Source: Lachnospiraceae bacterium (GTDB lineage: Bacteria > Bacillota_A > Clostridia > Lachnospirales > Lachnospiraceae). From it: a stretch of DNA of 64,000 nt. The stretch's first letter is position 1. Each line of letters begins with the position of its first letter. Positions 42,317 to 51,401 of this stretch are shown here, in pieces. A program made the position numbers and the translations under genes. The DNA lies in the NCBI GenBank assembly GCA_017522685.1, contig JAFWYN010000009.1, forward strand, positions 1 to 64,000, read 5' to 3'. The notes under the pieces are model-generated. The model did not search any database, had not been told where the DNA came from, and saw nothing but the letters and a program-made list of their open reading frames with translations.

Positions 42317-43228
42317 CTATACCAGTTCTAACAATGTAAGTATTAGTGCCATTCGTACATAAACACCGTACTTGGCCTGCTTAAAGTAAGCGGCTCTGGG
42401 GTCCTTGTCCACTTCCACGGATATTTCATTCACACGGGGAAGGGGATGGAGTACCAGCATCTCAGGTTTTGCCAGTTCCATCTTGGCAGTATCTAAAATA
42501 TAGAAATCCTTTAAGCGGATATAGTCTTCTTCGTTGAAGAAACGTTCTCTCTGTACACGGGTCATATACAGGAAATCCAACTGAGGCATAACGGTTTCCA
42601 AGTTGGTAACCTCTTCGTAAGGAATATTGTGTGCCTTTAGTTCTTCCGTAATATAGTCCGGTACACGAAGTTCCTGAGGAGAGATAAAGATGAAGTTGAT
42701 TCCTTCATAACGCTCCAAGGCGTGAATCAGAGAGTGTACGGTACGACCGAATTTCAAGTCACCGCACAAACCGATGGTAAAGTTGCCGATGGTGCCGGTG
42801 AGGCTGCGGATGGTTAAAAGGTCCGTCAGTGTCTGAGTGGGATGCTGATGACCACCGTCGCCGGCATTGATCACCGGAATGTCTGACTTTTCTGCTGCTA
42901 CCATAGGAGCACCCTCCTTGGGATGACGCATGGCACAGATATCTGCATAGCCGGAGATAACTTTTATGGTATCGGATACGCTTTCGCCTTTCGAAGCGGA
43001 AGAGGAGCCTGCATCGGAGAAGCCTAAAACCTGTCCGCCCAAACGAAGCATAGCGGATTCAAAGCTTAAACGGGTACGGGTACTGGGCTCGTAAAAGCAG
43101 GTTGCCAATATTCTGCCGTCACATGCATGGGCATATTTGGCCGGATTGTTTTCAATATCGTTGGCCAAATCAAAGAGCTTGTCCAATTCTTCGGTAGTAA
43201 AGTCCATGGGACTTAATAAATGTCGCAT
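42317..43228 (-). CDS. pyrB: aspartate carbamoyltransferase catalytic chain
   Basis: 303 residues. Carbamoyl-phosphate site [13 protein letters not shown] near 46-58, [22 protein letters not shown] and the late HPLPRVNEI are all present. It catalyses the first committed step of UMP synthesis with PyrI. GGAGG lies before the ATG. No long leader or PyrR-type attenuator is evident in the short gap after the nitroreductase terminator. No other pyrimidine gene is in the window. Confidence 0.97.
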   Translation of the reverse strand: MRHLLSPMDFTTEELDKLFDLANDIENNPAKYAHACDGRILATCFYEPSTRTRLSFESAMLRLGGQVLGFSDAGSSSASKGESVSDTIKVISGYADICAMRHPKEGAPMVAAEKSDIPVINAGDGGHQHPTQTLTDLLTIRSLTGTIGNFTIGLCGDLKFGRTVHSLIHALERYEGINFIFISPQELRVPDYITEELKAHNIPYEEVTNLETVMPQLDFLYMTRVQRERFFNEEDYIRLKDFYILDTAKMELAKPEMLVLHPLPRVNEISVEVDKDPRAAYFKQAKYGVYVRMALILTLLELV

Positions 43229-43274
43229 ATAGATGCCTCCTTCGTAATAATAGTTTGCAATAGGCTGATTTTAG

Positions 43275-43306
43275 CCGAAAGAAAAGCCGAAGAATAATCT
43301 TCGACT
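43275..43306 (-). terminator. terminator between nitroreductase and pyrB
   Basis: Minus-strand stem GTCGAAGA/TCTTCGGC (one G-U) with ATTA-type loop, then TTTTCTTT. Confidence 0.7.
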
Positions 43307-43312
43307 TTTTAA

Positions 43313-43849
43313 TTATTGAAATGTTAATAATTCCTCTACAGGCTTTCTGCGAGGAGCAGTAGGTTCTTCTGCAGGATATCCTACAGGAATCAAGGCAATT
43401 ACATCACGTTCTGCAGGAACATTAAGAATTTCAGCCACCTTGGCATCATCAAAAATGCCCATGATAACAGTGCCAAGACCTTTTTCATATGCTGCCAGAC
43501 AAAATGCTTCGCTGGCCACACCGGCATCGTACATTTGCCAGCCATCGCCGCGATGAGTACTGAAGGAACCATCACGCTCATAACCACTACGTCCCTTGAT
43601 TACAGTAACGGCGATTACCATGGGAGCGGAAGCAATAATTTCCCCGTTGCGAGGATAGGCGGAAGTGCAATCAGCAACCTGATCTTTTAAAGCACCTTCT
43701 ACGGCAATATAGCGAACAATCTGAGTGTGCTTCCAGCTGGGAGCATAGGATGCGGTTTCTACGATTTCTGCAATCAATTCATGTGAAACAGGAGCGTCTG
43801 TAAAGCTACGGATACTTCTGCGTCCCATGATGCATTCTTTAGCATTCAT
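43313..43849 (-). CDS. nitroreductase family protein
   Basis: 178 residues. The FMN-binding start GRRSIRSFTDAPVS, the PSWKHTQ segment, DAGVASEAFCLAAYEKGLGT and the C-terminal VPAERDVIALIPVGYP match the short nitroreductase family of Firmicutes. It should reduce a small electron acceptor with NAD(P)H. The physiological substrate is unknown. It has an AGGTAACC ribosome site upstream and its own terminator. Confidence 0.9.
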   Translation of the reverse strand: MNAKECIMGRRSIRSFTDAPVSHELIAEIVETASYAPSWKHTQIVRYIAVEGALKDQVADCTSAYPRNGEIIASAPMVIAVTVIKGRSGYERDGSFSTHRGDGWQMYDAGVASEAFCLAAYEKGLGTVIMGIFDDAKVAEILNVPAERDVIALIPVGYPAEEPTAPRRKPVEELLTFQ

Positions 43850-43952
43850 ACGGTTACCTCCACTTTTTGATTCTGTTTATTATAATACCACAAGGTGTAG
43901 TACTATGCAAAGAGATTTTAGGGAAAATTAATAGAAAATCTTAGAAAAAGCA

Positions 43953-43981
43953 TTGCAAGTTATAAGATTTTAAAGTATATT
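43953..43981 (+). promoter_or_regulatory. sigma-A promoter for the PH-domain gene
   Basis: TTGCAA (43953-43958), a 17-base spacer and TATATT (43976-43981). Confidence 0.7.
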
Positions 43982-44022
43982 AAACTTGAGGGAAATTTTA
44001 TTGAAAGCGGGAGGATTCTGAC

Positions 44023-44406
44023 ATGAGTACAATTGAGTTTGTAGAAAGAAAACGTTGGTTATTTTTCGGACTGCCCTTTACCTTTACCAAGTATACCATT
44101 AAGGAAGATATGCTGACCATTGATCAGGGATTATTTAAGATTGTAGAAAATGATTGTTATATGTATAAGATTCAGGATGTGCAGCTGACTACCAGTTTGA
44201 TTGAGAGGATTTTTAAGCTGGGTACCATTGTGTGTTATACCGGTGATACGACCAATCCCAATCTGCAATTGATTCATATTAAGAATTCCAGGGCTATTAA
44301 GGATTTTATCTTAAAGAAGTCAGAGGAAGCCAGAATTAAGAGACGTACCGTGAATATGCTGGATATCGGTTCCGGTACAATCAGCGATATTGATGATGTG
44401 GATTAA
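44023..44406 (+). CDS. bacterial PH-domain (bPH2/DUF304-like) protein
   Basis: 127 residues. The strand pattern [28 protein letters not shown] and [25 protein letters not shown], followed by a short variable strand pair and a helix, is that of the bacterial pleckstrin-homology domain of YdbS/YdbT-type proteins, here without membrane helices. The KIQDV segment is the usual family mark. The function is unknown. GGGAGG precedes the ATG. A terminator follows, so it is monocistronic. Confidence 0.82.
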   Translation: MSTIEFVERKRWLFFGLPFTFTKYTIKEDMLTIDQGLFKIVENDCYMYKIQDVQLTTSLIERIFKLGTIVCYTGDTTNPNLQLIHIKNSRAIKDFILKKSEEARIKRRTVNMLDIGSGTISDIDDVD

Positions 44407-44428
44407 GTGATAAATAGGAGTTAAGAGA

Positions 44429-44463
44429 ACGGGACTTTCATGGGTATGAAAGTCCTGTCTTTT
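44429..44463 (+). terminator. terminator after the PH-domain gene
   Basis: ACGGGACTTTCAT/ATGAAAGTCCTGT stem with GGGT loop, then CTTTT. Confidence 0.8.
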
Positions 44464-44488
44464 ACGTAAGAGAAAGATGAGAAGTCTT

Positions 44489-44896
44489 TTAGTGTGTTTT
44501 GGGTTTGTTTGAAGCAGTAAGCTTCTCAAAGAAAAGCCCGGTTAGAAACCATAGTGGTGCGTAATCTAAGCGGATGACTTTCTGGATGTTCCATTTGGCA
44601 CGACTGTAATCCCAAGGGCAGAGGTCCTTTTTGCTTAGCAGTTTGCCGCTGATAAATTCGGCAGAAAAAATCAGACTCATGTAGGTGAGTCCCCGTTGAA
44701 GCAGGCTTTTGTGGCGAAGAAGATTAAAAAGGGGAGAAAGAAAAGCGGCACTGCCGTAGATGGGAAACATCCATACAGAAGTTTTGCCCTTCAAGGTAAA
44801 GTCCCGATTTCGTAAGGAACCCAGGGCGGTAAAGAGGATTTCAAAACACCAGCCGCTTAGTCCGCAGTGCAAAAAGTTTTTCAGAAGATTAGGCAT
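44489..44896 (-). CDS. CmpB-like putative ABC transporter permease protein
   Basis: 135 residues, four hydrophobic segments. LSGWCFEILFTAL, the WMFPIYG motif, a RGLTYMSLIFSAEFISG helix and CPWDYS with RLDYAPLWF are the conserved features of the ABC_trans_CmpB family of Firmicute membrane proteins. Despite the name, transport activity is unproved. AAAGGA lies upstream of the ATG at a long spacing. It is divergent from folC. Confidence 0.82.
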   Translation of the reverse strand: MPNLLKNFLHCGLSGWCFEILFTALGSLRNRDFTLKGKTSVWMFPIYGSAAFLSPLFNLLRHKSLLQRGLTYMSLIFSAEFISGKLLSKKDLCPWDYSRAKWNIQKVIRLDYAPLWFLTGLFFEKLTASNKPKTH

Positions 44897-44936
44897 TTTT
44901 ATAAAGTGTCCTTTCGTGGTAATTTCTTCATTAGTA

Positions 44937-44945
44937 TGGTATAAT
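44937..44945 (+). promoter_or_regulatory. extended -10 promoter for the folate operon
   Basis: TGG TATAAT with TG at 44937-44938 and TATAAT at 44940-44945; a weak TGGTAA-like -35 lies 17 bases up. It is 42 bases before folC. Confidence 0.6.
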
Positions 44946-44986
44946 AGGTGTTGTAATATACATGCAGGAATAATTTGGGGGTAAGG

Positions 44987-46276
44987 ATGAAATATACGGA
45001 AGCAGTAGAATATATGGAGTCTTTAAGTTCATATGGAATTGTGCCCGGTTTGGGGAATATCCGCAATCTGTGCGAGAAGCTGAAGAATCCGCAAAAGGAT
45101 TTGAAGTTTGTACATATTGCAGGTACCAATGGTAAGGGGTCTGTATTAGCTTATGTATCAACCATTTTGAAGGCGGCAGGATATAAAGTGGGACGTTATG
45201 TTTCGCCCACCATTTTCGAATACAGGGAGAGGATACAGGTAAATAACCGTTCTATTACAAAGAAAGCACTTGGCGAATATGTGGAACGGATGAAGGAAAT
45301 TTGTGGGGAACTGGTGGCTGAAGGAAAGCCTCATCCCACGCCCTTCGAAGTGGAAACCGCCATGGCCTTTCTCTTTTTTAAGGAGCAGGGTTGTGATATC
45401 GTGGTAATGGAAACCGGAATGGGAGGCAGACAGGATGCCACCAATATTATTGAAAATACATTGATAGCGGTGCTGGTGTCCGTCAGCATGGATCATATGC
45501 AGTTTCTGGGGAAGGATGTAACCGCTATTGCCGCGGAAAAGGCCGGGATTATTAAGCCGGGATATCAGGTGGTAACGGCTTTGCAGGAACCGGAGGTTAT
45601 GCAGGTAATTGAGAAGCAGGCTGAGGAGTATCAAGTGCCTGTGACGGTTGCCACTAAGAAATCTGTTTGTAAAATACGTTATGGGCTGGAGAAGCAAAGG
45701 TTTGATTACGGTTCATGGAAGAATCTGGAGATTTCACTGGCCGGGAAGCACCAGATTGGGAACGCGGTATTGGCCATAGAGGTAGTACAGGCATTACAGC
45801 AAAAAGGCTATGAAATCACCGAAAAAGCATTGCGGGCAGGACTAAAGGAAACACAGTGGCCGGGACGCTTTACATTGCTTGCAAAGAAGCCTTATTTTGT
45901 GGTAGATGGGGCCCATAATGAGGATGCTTCGAAAAAATTAGCAGAATCTATCGAATTTTATTTTACAAACAAGAGAATTATCTATATAATGGGAATCCTA
46001 AGGGATAAAGAATATGAGAAGATTATTGATTTGACTCATGGCTATGCGGATCAGATTCTCACCGTGGCTACGCCAAATCAGGCACGCACCCTGTCATCTT
46101 ATGAACTGGCTACAGAAGTGGCTAAGGTTCATCAAAATGTAACGGCGGTGGATAGTCTGGAGGAAGCGGTGGAGATAGCGTATCTTCTGGCTGGGAAAGA
46201 GGATGTCATCATAGCGTTCGGTTCCTTATCCTTTACAGGGAAACTAATGAATATTTTAGAGAAAAGAAAGGCTTAA
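44987..46276 (+). CDS. folC: bifunctional folylpolyglutamate/dihydrofolate synthase
   Basis: 429 residues. The ATP loop [11 protein letters not shown], the family motif [19 protein letters not shown] and VDGAHNEDA are in order. It adds glutamate to dihydropteroate or folates. I use the ATG at 44987 with GGGGGTAAGG. It opens an operon with folE, an HD protein, a zinc-ribbon protein, folP and folBK, and is the only folate gene carrying an obvious promoter. Confidence 0.95.
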   Translation: MKYTEAVEYMESLSSYGIVPGLGNIRNLCEKLKNPQKDLKFVHIAGTNGKGSVLAYVSTILKAAGYKVGRYVSPTIFEYRERIQVNNRSITKKALGEYVERMKEICGELVAEGKPHPTPFEVETAMAFLFFKEQGCDIVVMETGMGGRQDATNIIENTLIAVLVSVSMDHMQFLGKDVTAIAAEKAGIIKPGYQVVTALQEPEVMQVIEKQAEEYQVPVTVATKKSVCKIRYGLEKQRFDYGSWKNLEISLAGKHQIGNAVLAIEVVQALQQKGYEITEKALRAGLKETQWPGRFTLLAKKPYFVVDGAHNEDASKKLAESIEFYFTNKRIIYIMGILRDKEYEKIIDLTHGYADQILTVATPNQARTLSSYELATEVAKVHQNVTAVDSLEEAVEIAYLLAGKEDVIIAFGSLSFTGKLMNILEKRKA

Positions 46277-46280
46277 GCTT

Positions 46281-46841
46281 ATGATAGACCAGGACAAGAT
46301 AAAAGAAGGTGTACGACTCCTGCTGGAGGGAATCGGCGAAGATGTAAACAGAGAAGGCTTAAAAGATACTCCGGACCGTATTGCCAGAATGTATCAGGAG
46401 ATTTTCGGAGGCATGTATGAGGACCCTCATGAGCATCTGACCAAGGTGTTTGCAGCGGATGATGATGAGATGGTGTTGGAAAAGGATATTGTATTTTATT
46501 CCACCTGTGAACATCATTTATTACCCTTTTTCGGCAAGGCACATGTGGCTTACATACTGGATGGTAAGGTGGTAGGATTAAGCAAACTGGCACGTACGGT
46601 TGAGGTGTATGCCCGCAGGCCTCAGATTCAGGAACAGATGACCGCACAGATTGCAGATGCCATCATGGAGCATCTGGCACCTAAGGGTGCTATGGTAGTG
46701 GTAGAAGCGGAGCATATGTGTATGACCATGCGCGGCATTAAGAAGCCCGGAAGCAAGACCGTAACCATGGTGAGCCGCGGCGTTTTCGAGGACAATGATA
46801 TGCTGCAGAACCGTTTTTTCCAAATGTTAAGCGTAAACTAA
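46281..46841 (+). CDS. folE: GTP cyclohydrolase I
   Basis: 186 residues. The zinc site CEHH near 72-75 and the later HMCM Cys, with [19 protein letters not shown], define the type I enzyme that opens the GTP ring to dihydroneopterin triphosphate, first step of folate synthesis. The start is four bases after the folC stop, with an AAAGG ribosome site inside the folC end. Confidence 0.97.
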   Translation: MIDQDKIKEGVRLLLEGIGEDVNREGLKDTPDRIARMYQEIFGGMYEDPHEHLTKVFAADDDEMVLEKDIVFYSTCEHHLLPFFGKAHVAYILDGKVVGLSKLARTVEVYARRPQIQEQMTAQIADAIMEHLAPKGAMVVVEAEHMCMTMRGIKKPGSKTVTMVSRGVFEDNDMLQNRFFQMLSVN

Positions 46842-46853
46842 GGAAGTATATAA

Positions 46854-47336
46854 ATGAACAGAGTAGATTTGATATTAGAGCATCCTAAGTATCAGGAATA
46901 CCTTGACAAAATAAAGCAGGCAGAAGAGAAAAGAATCTTCTGCCTTCATAATATGAATCATTTTCTGGATGTGGCAAGGATTGCGTATATTATGAATCTG
47001 GAAGAAGAGTTAGGGATTACCAAAGAAATCATTTATGTCACGGCACTGCTGCATGATATCGGCAGATTTGTTCAGTATGAGGACGGAACGCCTCATGAAA
47101 TGGCAAGTGCAGAACTGGCAGAGGAATTGTTGCAGGAGACCGGCTTTGGAAAGAAGGAACAGAAGGAAATTCTAAGAGCTATACGGGAACATCGAAATAA
47201 GGAAATGGCAGAAGAAAAAAGTCTGGCCGGCATCATATATCGTGCAGATAAGGCCAGCAGGGCTTGTTTCGCCTGTGAGGCAGAGCAGCAATGTGACTGG
47301 AATAGAACCAAGAAGAATATGAGGGTGAAATATTAA
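46854..47336 (+). CDS. HD-domain phosphohydrolase in folate operon
   Basis: 160 residues. HNMNHFLDVARIAYIM, LLHDIGRF near 67 and IREHRNK supply the H...HD...D pattern of metal-dependent HD hydrolases, and a Cys-rich C-terminus (ACFACEAEQQCDW) follows. Its place between folE and folP suggests it hydrolyses a nucleotide or pterin phosphate, perhaps the missing dihydroneopterin triphosphate dephosphorylation step, but that is inference. GAAGTATAT precedes the ATG. Confidence 0.82.
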   Translation: MNRVDLILEHPKYQEYLDKIKQAEEKRIFCLHNMNHFLDVARIAYIMNLEEELGITKEIIYVTALLHDIGRFVQYEDGTPHEMASAELAEELLQETGFGKKEQKEILRAIREHRNKEMAEEKSLAGIIYRADKASRACFACEAEQQCDWNRTKKNMRVKY

Positions 47337-47360
47337 GGACTAAGAAACGGGGGATAAAGG

Positions 47361-48770
47361 ATGAATTATCCGGGAATATGGAAAGAATGTAAATTCTGCG
47401 GTATGCGTTATGAACAGGGGACTGCCAAGTGTCCCAAATGCGGTAGTGCCAATGCCAGATTGGTGATGCCCAAGGAAGTGGAAGCGGACCGGATTTTCTT
47501 TGCTGAGGAAAAGGTGCGCAAAGACAAAGAGCAGGCTGAAAAGCAGGCAAAAAAGAAGAAATCTTTGCGGAAGTGGAAAAAGACATTGCGTATATTGGGG
47601 ATTATTGCAGGTATCTTTTTGTTAATATGCATTGTTGGAAGTTTTTTGATTGGCTGTTGGGCTATGTGGATGAGTCAGAAGGATTCGGAGAAAGCGCAGG
47701 AACCCACAGAGATAATCGAAAGTGTGGAAAGTACGGAGGCAGAGGATCGGAATACACCCATTAGTGAAGAAGAGATGACAGATGAAGAGTGGGTGGAATG
47801 GATACTGCCGCAGTTAGATAAATTATTCGAAGAGCATGCGGATGAAGAAATCGTAGCAATCTATAAGAAAGCTATGAAGGACAATCGTCCCATTTATATG
47901 TGGGACCGCTATATGTATGGTGATGTTTTGTATAATCATAGTTATTTTGAGGTGCTTTGGGCGAAAGAATATACAGGAGAAATATTAACAAACTACGAGA
48001 TTGCAGATTTGGTGAATTATTATTTTCTGTATTGGGACTTTGAAGAGACTTATACCTATACCGACGAAGAGAAGGCCCGCTTACAGAAGTATATAGATGT
48101 ACTGCGGGATGATGTAGAGTGGCGATTGGGTCGTACAGATGGTGAGTTGGAAGCCTTGTATGAAGAACTGACAGCAGAACAGGGTTTGGACTATGGTAAG
48201 GTAATAGAATATGTGGAGGATGGCAATGTATGGATTGCCAGTGCCATAAAAGCCACAGAATCCATGGATGATGAGGCGTGGATGAATAAAATGTTTCCCG
48301 TATTGGACGAATTGTATGAGGCCGGAAACGATTGGGAGCTTATGCTGATATATTACAATACTAAGCATCAACATAAAAGCAGTCGCCCCTTTGAGGTATG
48401 GGAGCATGGACATTATGTGGCTTATATATGGGAACTGATGAGTATGGAGCGTTTGTTGCGGGATGTAGACGATGGCAAACGCCTATCGGAATTGGATTAT
48501 GGCACGATTCTCAAAACATATCTCAAATATGCAGATTATGCGGATGCGAATATTATGACAGAAGAAGAAATAGAGCGTTTTACTCCTTATTTCGATAGAC
48601 TGGAAGAATGTGCTACCACATTGTGGGATTTTACGCAGGGAGAGTGGAAGGCCTTGTTAGAAAAAGCGAAAAAGGAGTATGTTGGCGTAGAAGTTGAAAG
48701 GTTGATTCATAAGTGGCTAATGGAAATCGATCAGGCAAAACAGGCAGACGAACCGGAGATAAGTGAATGA
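47361..48770 (+). CDS. zinc-ribbon membrane-anchored hypothetical protein
   Basis: 469 residues. An N-terminal zinc ribbon (CKFCGMRYEQGTAKCPKC, 10-27), a Lys-rich segment and a single membrane helix near 77-98 precede a large acidic, helical outside domain rich in Trp, Glu and Tyr with two related-looking halves. No family is recognised. It overlaps folP by four bases (ATGA), so it is translated with the folate genes, though nothing in it suggests pterin chemistry. The rarity of this insertion in a folate operon is worth checking. Confidence 0.7.
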   Translation: MNYPGIWKECKFCGMRYEQGTAKCPKCGSANARLVMPKEVEADRIFFAEEKVRKDKEQAEKQAKKKKSLRKWKKTLRILGIIAGIFLLICIVGSFLIGCWAMWMSQKDSEKAQEPTEIIESVESTEAEDRNTPISEEEMTDEEWVEWILPQLDKLFEEHADEEIVAIYKKAMKDNRPIYMWDRYMYGDVLYNHSYFEVLWAKEYTGEILTNYEIADLVNYYFLYWDFEETYTYTDEEKARLQKYIDVLRDDVEWRLGRTDGELEALYEELTAEQGLDYGKVIEYVEDGNVWIASAIKATESMDDEAWMNKMFPVLDELYEAGNDWELMLIYYNTKHQHKSSRPFEVWEHGHYVAYIWELMSMERLLRDVDDGKRLSELDYGTILKTYLKYADYADANIMTEEEIERFTPYFDRLEECATTLWDFTQGEWKALLEKAKKEYVGVEVERLIHKWLMEIDQAKQADEPEISE

Positions 48771-49627
48771 TAAGCAGGGATAAGAATGTAATGCAAATTG
48801 GAAATAAAAGCTTCGATGTGCAAAACCACACTTATGTGATGGGGATTTTGAACCTGACACCGGATTCCTTTTCGGATGGCGGAAAATGGACGGAACGGGA
48901 TAGAGCACTATACCGTGTAGAAGAAATGCTGGCGGAAGGGATGGATATCCTGGATGTGGGAGGCGAGTCCACCCGCCCCGGGTATACGGTTATTCCGGCA
49001 GAGGAAGAAATTGCAAGGGTGGTACCGGTGATAGAAGCCATCAAGAGTCGTTTTGATGTGCCCGTATCTTTGGATACCTATAAATCAGAGGTGGCAAAGG
49101 CGGGAATCAGGGCCGGAGTAGATTTGATAAATGATATTTGGGGGCTGAAAGAGGACAAAGCCATGGCTAAGTTGATTGCAGACAGCGGAGTGGCCTGTTG
49201 TCTGATGCACAATCGGAAAGAGGCGGATTATCAGGAGCTGATACCGGATATGCAGGGGGATATGCAGGAAAGCATAGAGCTTGCGTTGGCAGCAGGCATC
49301 AGCAAAGAAAAAATCATTCTGGATCCCGGCATCGGCTTTGGCAAGGCTTACGTGGACAATATGGAGGTGCTTCGGCGTATGGAGAACTTCCGTGAGTTGG
49401 GATATCCTCTTCTTTTGGGAGCCAGCCGTAAATCTGTAATCGGTCTGACTTTGGATTTGTCTGTAGAGGAACGTTTGGAAGGTACTTTGGTTACTACGGT
49501 AATGGCGGTGCTTAAGGGCTACGCCTTTGTAAGAGTACACGATATCAAAGAAAATGTGAGAGCCATTCGGATGGCAGAAGCAATAAAGCAGGGAGGTATG
49601 AGTGTATATGGACGAGATTCGTATTGA
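48767..49627 (+). CDS. folP: dihydropteroate synthase
   Basis: 286 residues. Pterin-binding motifs MGILNLTPDSFSDGG near 25-39, DVGGESTRPG near 61, NDIWGLKED, LDPGIGFGK and a late GASRKSVIG are present. It joins p-aminobenzoate to the pterin and is the sulfonamide target; its residues look unchanged by eye. The start overlaps the preceding gene by four bases and its end overlaps folBK. Confidence 0.97.
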   Translation: MISRDKNVMQIGNKSFDVQNHTYVMGILNLTPDSFSDGGKWTERDRALYRVEEMLAEGMDILDVGGESTRPGYTVIPAEEEIARVVPVIEAIKSRFDVPVSLDTYKSEVAKAGIRAGVDLINDIWGLKEDKAMAKLIADSGVACCLMHNRKEADYQELIPDMQGDMQESIELALAAGISKEKIILDPGIGFGKAYVDNMEVLRRMENFRELGYPLLLGASRKSVIGLTLDLSVEERLEGTLVTTVMAVLKGYAFVRVHDIKENVRAIRMAEAIKQGGMSVYGRDSY

Positions 49628-50423
49628 TAATCTGGAAGTATATGCTTACCATGGTGTATTTCCGGAAGAGAACGAAAAGGGGCAGCCTTTTTTTGTAAAT
49701 TTGGTATTGTATGCAGATACCCGAAAGGCAGGTCAGGCAGATGAACTGACTTTATCCACCCGTTATGGAGAAGTATGTCATTTTGTGACTAAATGGATGC
49801 AGGAGCATACCTGCAAGCTGATAGAAACCGTGGCAGAGAATATTGCTAAGGCTGTACTTTTGGAGTTTCCTCTGGTAGAGGCATTAGACGTGGAGATTCG
49901 AAAGCCTCAGGCACCCATCGGGCTGCCCTTTGAAAGTGTTTCCGTAAAGATACATAGGGGCTGGCACAAGGCTTATATCGCTATCGGTTCCAATATGGGA
50001 GAGAAAGAAAAATACTTAAAGGATGCCATACAGGGATTGGCTGACCATGAAGAAATCCTGGTAAGTGCTGAGTCTACCCTAATTACTACAGAGCCTTACG
50101 GCGGCGTAGAGCAGGACGTATTTTTAAACGGTATGGTGGAGATTAAGACCTTACTGACACCCCATGAACTGTTAGACTATCTTCATGAGCTGGAGCAGAA
50201 GGCAGGCAGGGAGAGAATCCTAAGATGGGGCCCCAGAACCTTGGATTTGGATATTGTATTTTATGATAAACTGATTTTTGAAGATGATACACTTATCATT
50301 CCTCACGTGGATATGGAGAATCGGGACTTTGTACTAAAGCCCATGGTGGAACTGAATGCAAACTATCGTCATCCTATTCTGCAAAAGACCATGAAACAGT
50401 TACTGGATACTTTGGGAGTGTAA
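49608..50423 (+). CDS. folBK: bifunctional dihydroneopterin aldolase / HPPK
   Basis: About 271 residues. Residues 1-118 are FolB (MDEIRIDNLEVYAYHG, KTV-type ETVAENIAK and EIRKPQAPIG). Residues about 122-271 are FolK (YIAIGSNMGEKEKYLKDAI and RWGPRTLDLDIVFYD). The fusion carries two successive steps to the diphosphate used by FolP. GGGAGG lies before both a GTG at 49602 and the ATG at 49608; the ATG matches the family start. Its 3' end overlaps a gene on the other strand by 24 bases. Confidence 0.94.
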   Translation: MDEIRIDNLEVYAYHGVFPEENEKGQPFFVNLVLYADTRKAGQADELTLSTRYGEVCHFVTKWMQEHTCKLIETVAENIAKAVLLEFPLVEALDVEIRKPQAPIGLPFESVSVKIHRGWHKAYIAIGSNMGEKEKYLKDAIQGLADHEEILVSAESTLITTEPYGGVEQDVFLNGMVEIKTLLTPHELLDYLHELEQKAGRERILRWGPRTLDLDIVFYDKLIFEDDTLIIPHVDMENRDFVLKPMVELNANYRHPILQKTMKQLLDTLGV

Positions 50424-50918
50424 AAAACGCCCTAGATATTTTTGGGCATAATGTGCACATAAGCCGGTGAAAAGACCGGTGATGATGCCACTAAGGATGA
50501 GAAAGGGAAGATAGGTAAGGGGTGCCAAAGAGCTTGTCAGCAACATTGCCACACAGAGCTGGCCAAGATTGTGAAATAGTGCTCCGAAGACACCTGTCAA
50601 GAACAGAAAGTGTCCTTTTAACAAACGATGAATCAAGTGCATGGAAAGCATGCATAATATTCCACCGACCAGACTGTAAAACATGCTGATAAACTGGCTG
50701 AACAAGAAGGTGGTAATGAGAATACGTATCATCAGTACAGGAAAAGCTTCTCTTATGGAGAAGTTTTTCAGTATAATAAGCGTAACAATGTTGGCAAGGC
50801 CCAGTTTGATGCCGGGTATGGGCACAGGGACGGGCAGAAGGCTTTCCACCCAGTACAGCCCAAGGGCAATGGTGGTGAAAAGTGCCAGTATGGTTAATTT
50901 GTGAGTAGACAGCTTCAT
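50400..50918 (-). CDS. Gx transporter family membrane protein (HepS/EetB-like)
   Basis: 172 residues with five or six helices. LLPVPVPIPGIKLGLANIVTL, GILCMLSMHLIHRLLKG and FGALFHNLGQL match the Gx transporter/heptaprenyl diphosphate synthase component I family of Firmicutes. Members occur with ApbE and NusG domain II proteins in extracytoplasmic flavin and redox gene sets, as seen here. It follows the NusG-domain gene on the same strand and overlaps folBK end-to-end by 24 bases. Confidence 0.85.
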   Translation of the reverse strand: MKLSTHKLTILALFTTIALGLYWVESLLPVPVPIPGIKLGLANIVTLIILKNFSIREAFPVLMIRILITTFLFSQFISMFYSLVGGILCMLSMHLIHRLLKGHFLFLTGVFGALFHNLGQLCVAMLLTSSLAPLTYLPFLILSGIITGLFTGLCAHYAQKYLGRFLHSQSIQ

Positions 50919-50952
50919 AAAGGTACCTCTTTAATATGGTGGTTGTAACCTG

Positions 50953-51351
50953 TTAATGTGTGACGGCATCCGGTGTGTCTGTAATCTCATCAGTAGGCTT
51001 TAGGGAAATCACCAGCTTATGGGGTAGACAGGTGATAGGAAGCAGGGAATTGGTGACAGCCCCCTGTTTTACGCAAATTAAGTCCGGGCAATCCGCAGAA
51101 GAAATCCGGATGGAACCGGGTTCCACACAGATGGTATTGTAATGAGCATCCTCTGTTTGGATGGTAAATTCGTAAGGAGTATCCACTTCGTCTAAGGGGA
51201 TAGTTTTGAAAAGTGTTCCGTCCACATGGATGTAGGCGGTGTATGACTCATCCCGACCGGGATACAAAAGAATCCAAAGCAGACTGAAGGTGCCGAGTAC
51301 CAACAGGATAACCGATAATATGAAAGCTGTTTTGCGTGGATTTGATTTCAT
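50953..51351 (-). CDS. NusG domain II membrane-anchored protein
   Basis: 132 residues. An N-terminal membrane helix (about 8-30) precedes a NusG domain II-like beta region with ADCPDLICVKQGAV and ITCLPHKLVISL, the signature of PF07009. Such proteins sit outside the membrane next to ApbE and Gx transporters. The paired cysteines in ADCPDLIC are the usual marks. GGTGC/AAGGAAGG-type site upstream; promoter shared in the 50-base gap with the divergent apbE gene. Confidence 0.85.
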   Translation of the reverse strand: MKSNPRKTAFILSVILLVLGTFSLLWILLYPGRDESYTAYIHVDGTLFKTIPLDEVDTPYEFTIQTEDAHYNTICVEPGSIRISSADCPDLICVKQGAVTNSLLPITCLPHKLVISLKPTDEITDTPDAVTH

Positions 51352-51401
51352 AAAGCACCTTCCTTGTTTTTAAGGATAGTATAGCAGAAAGGAGCGGAAA
51401 A

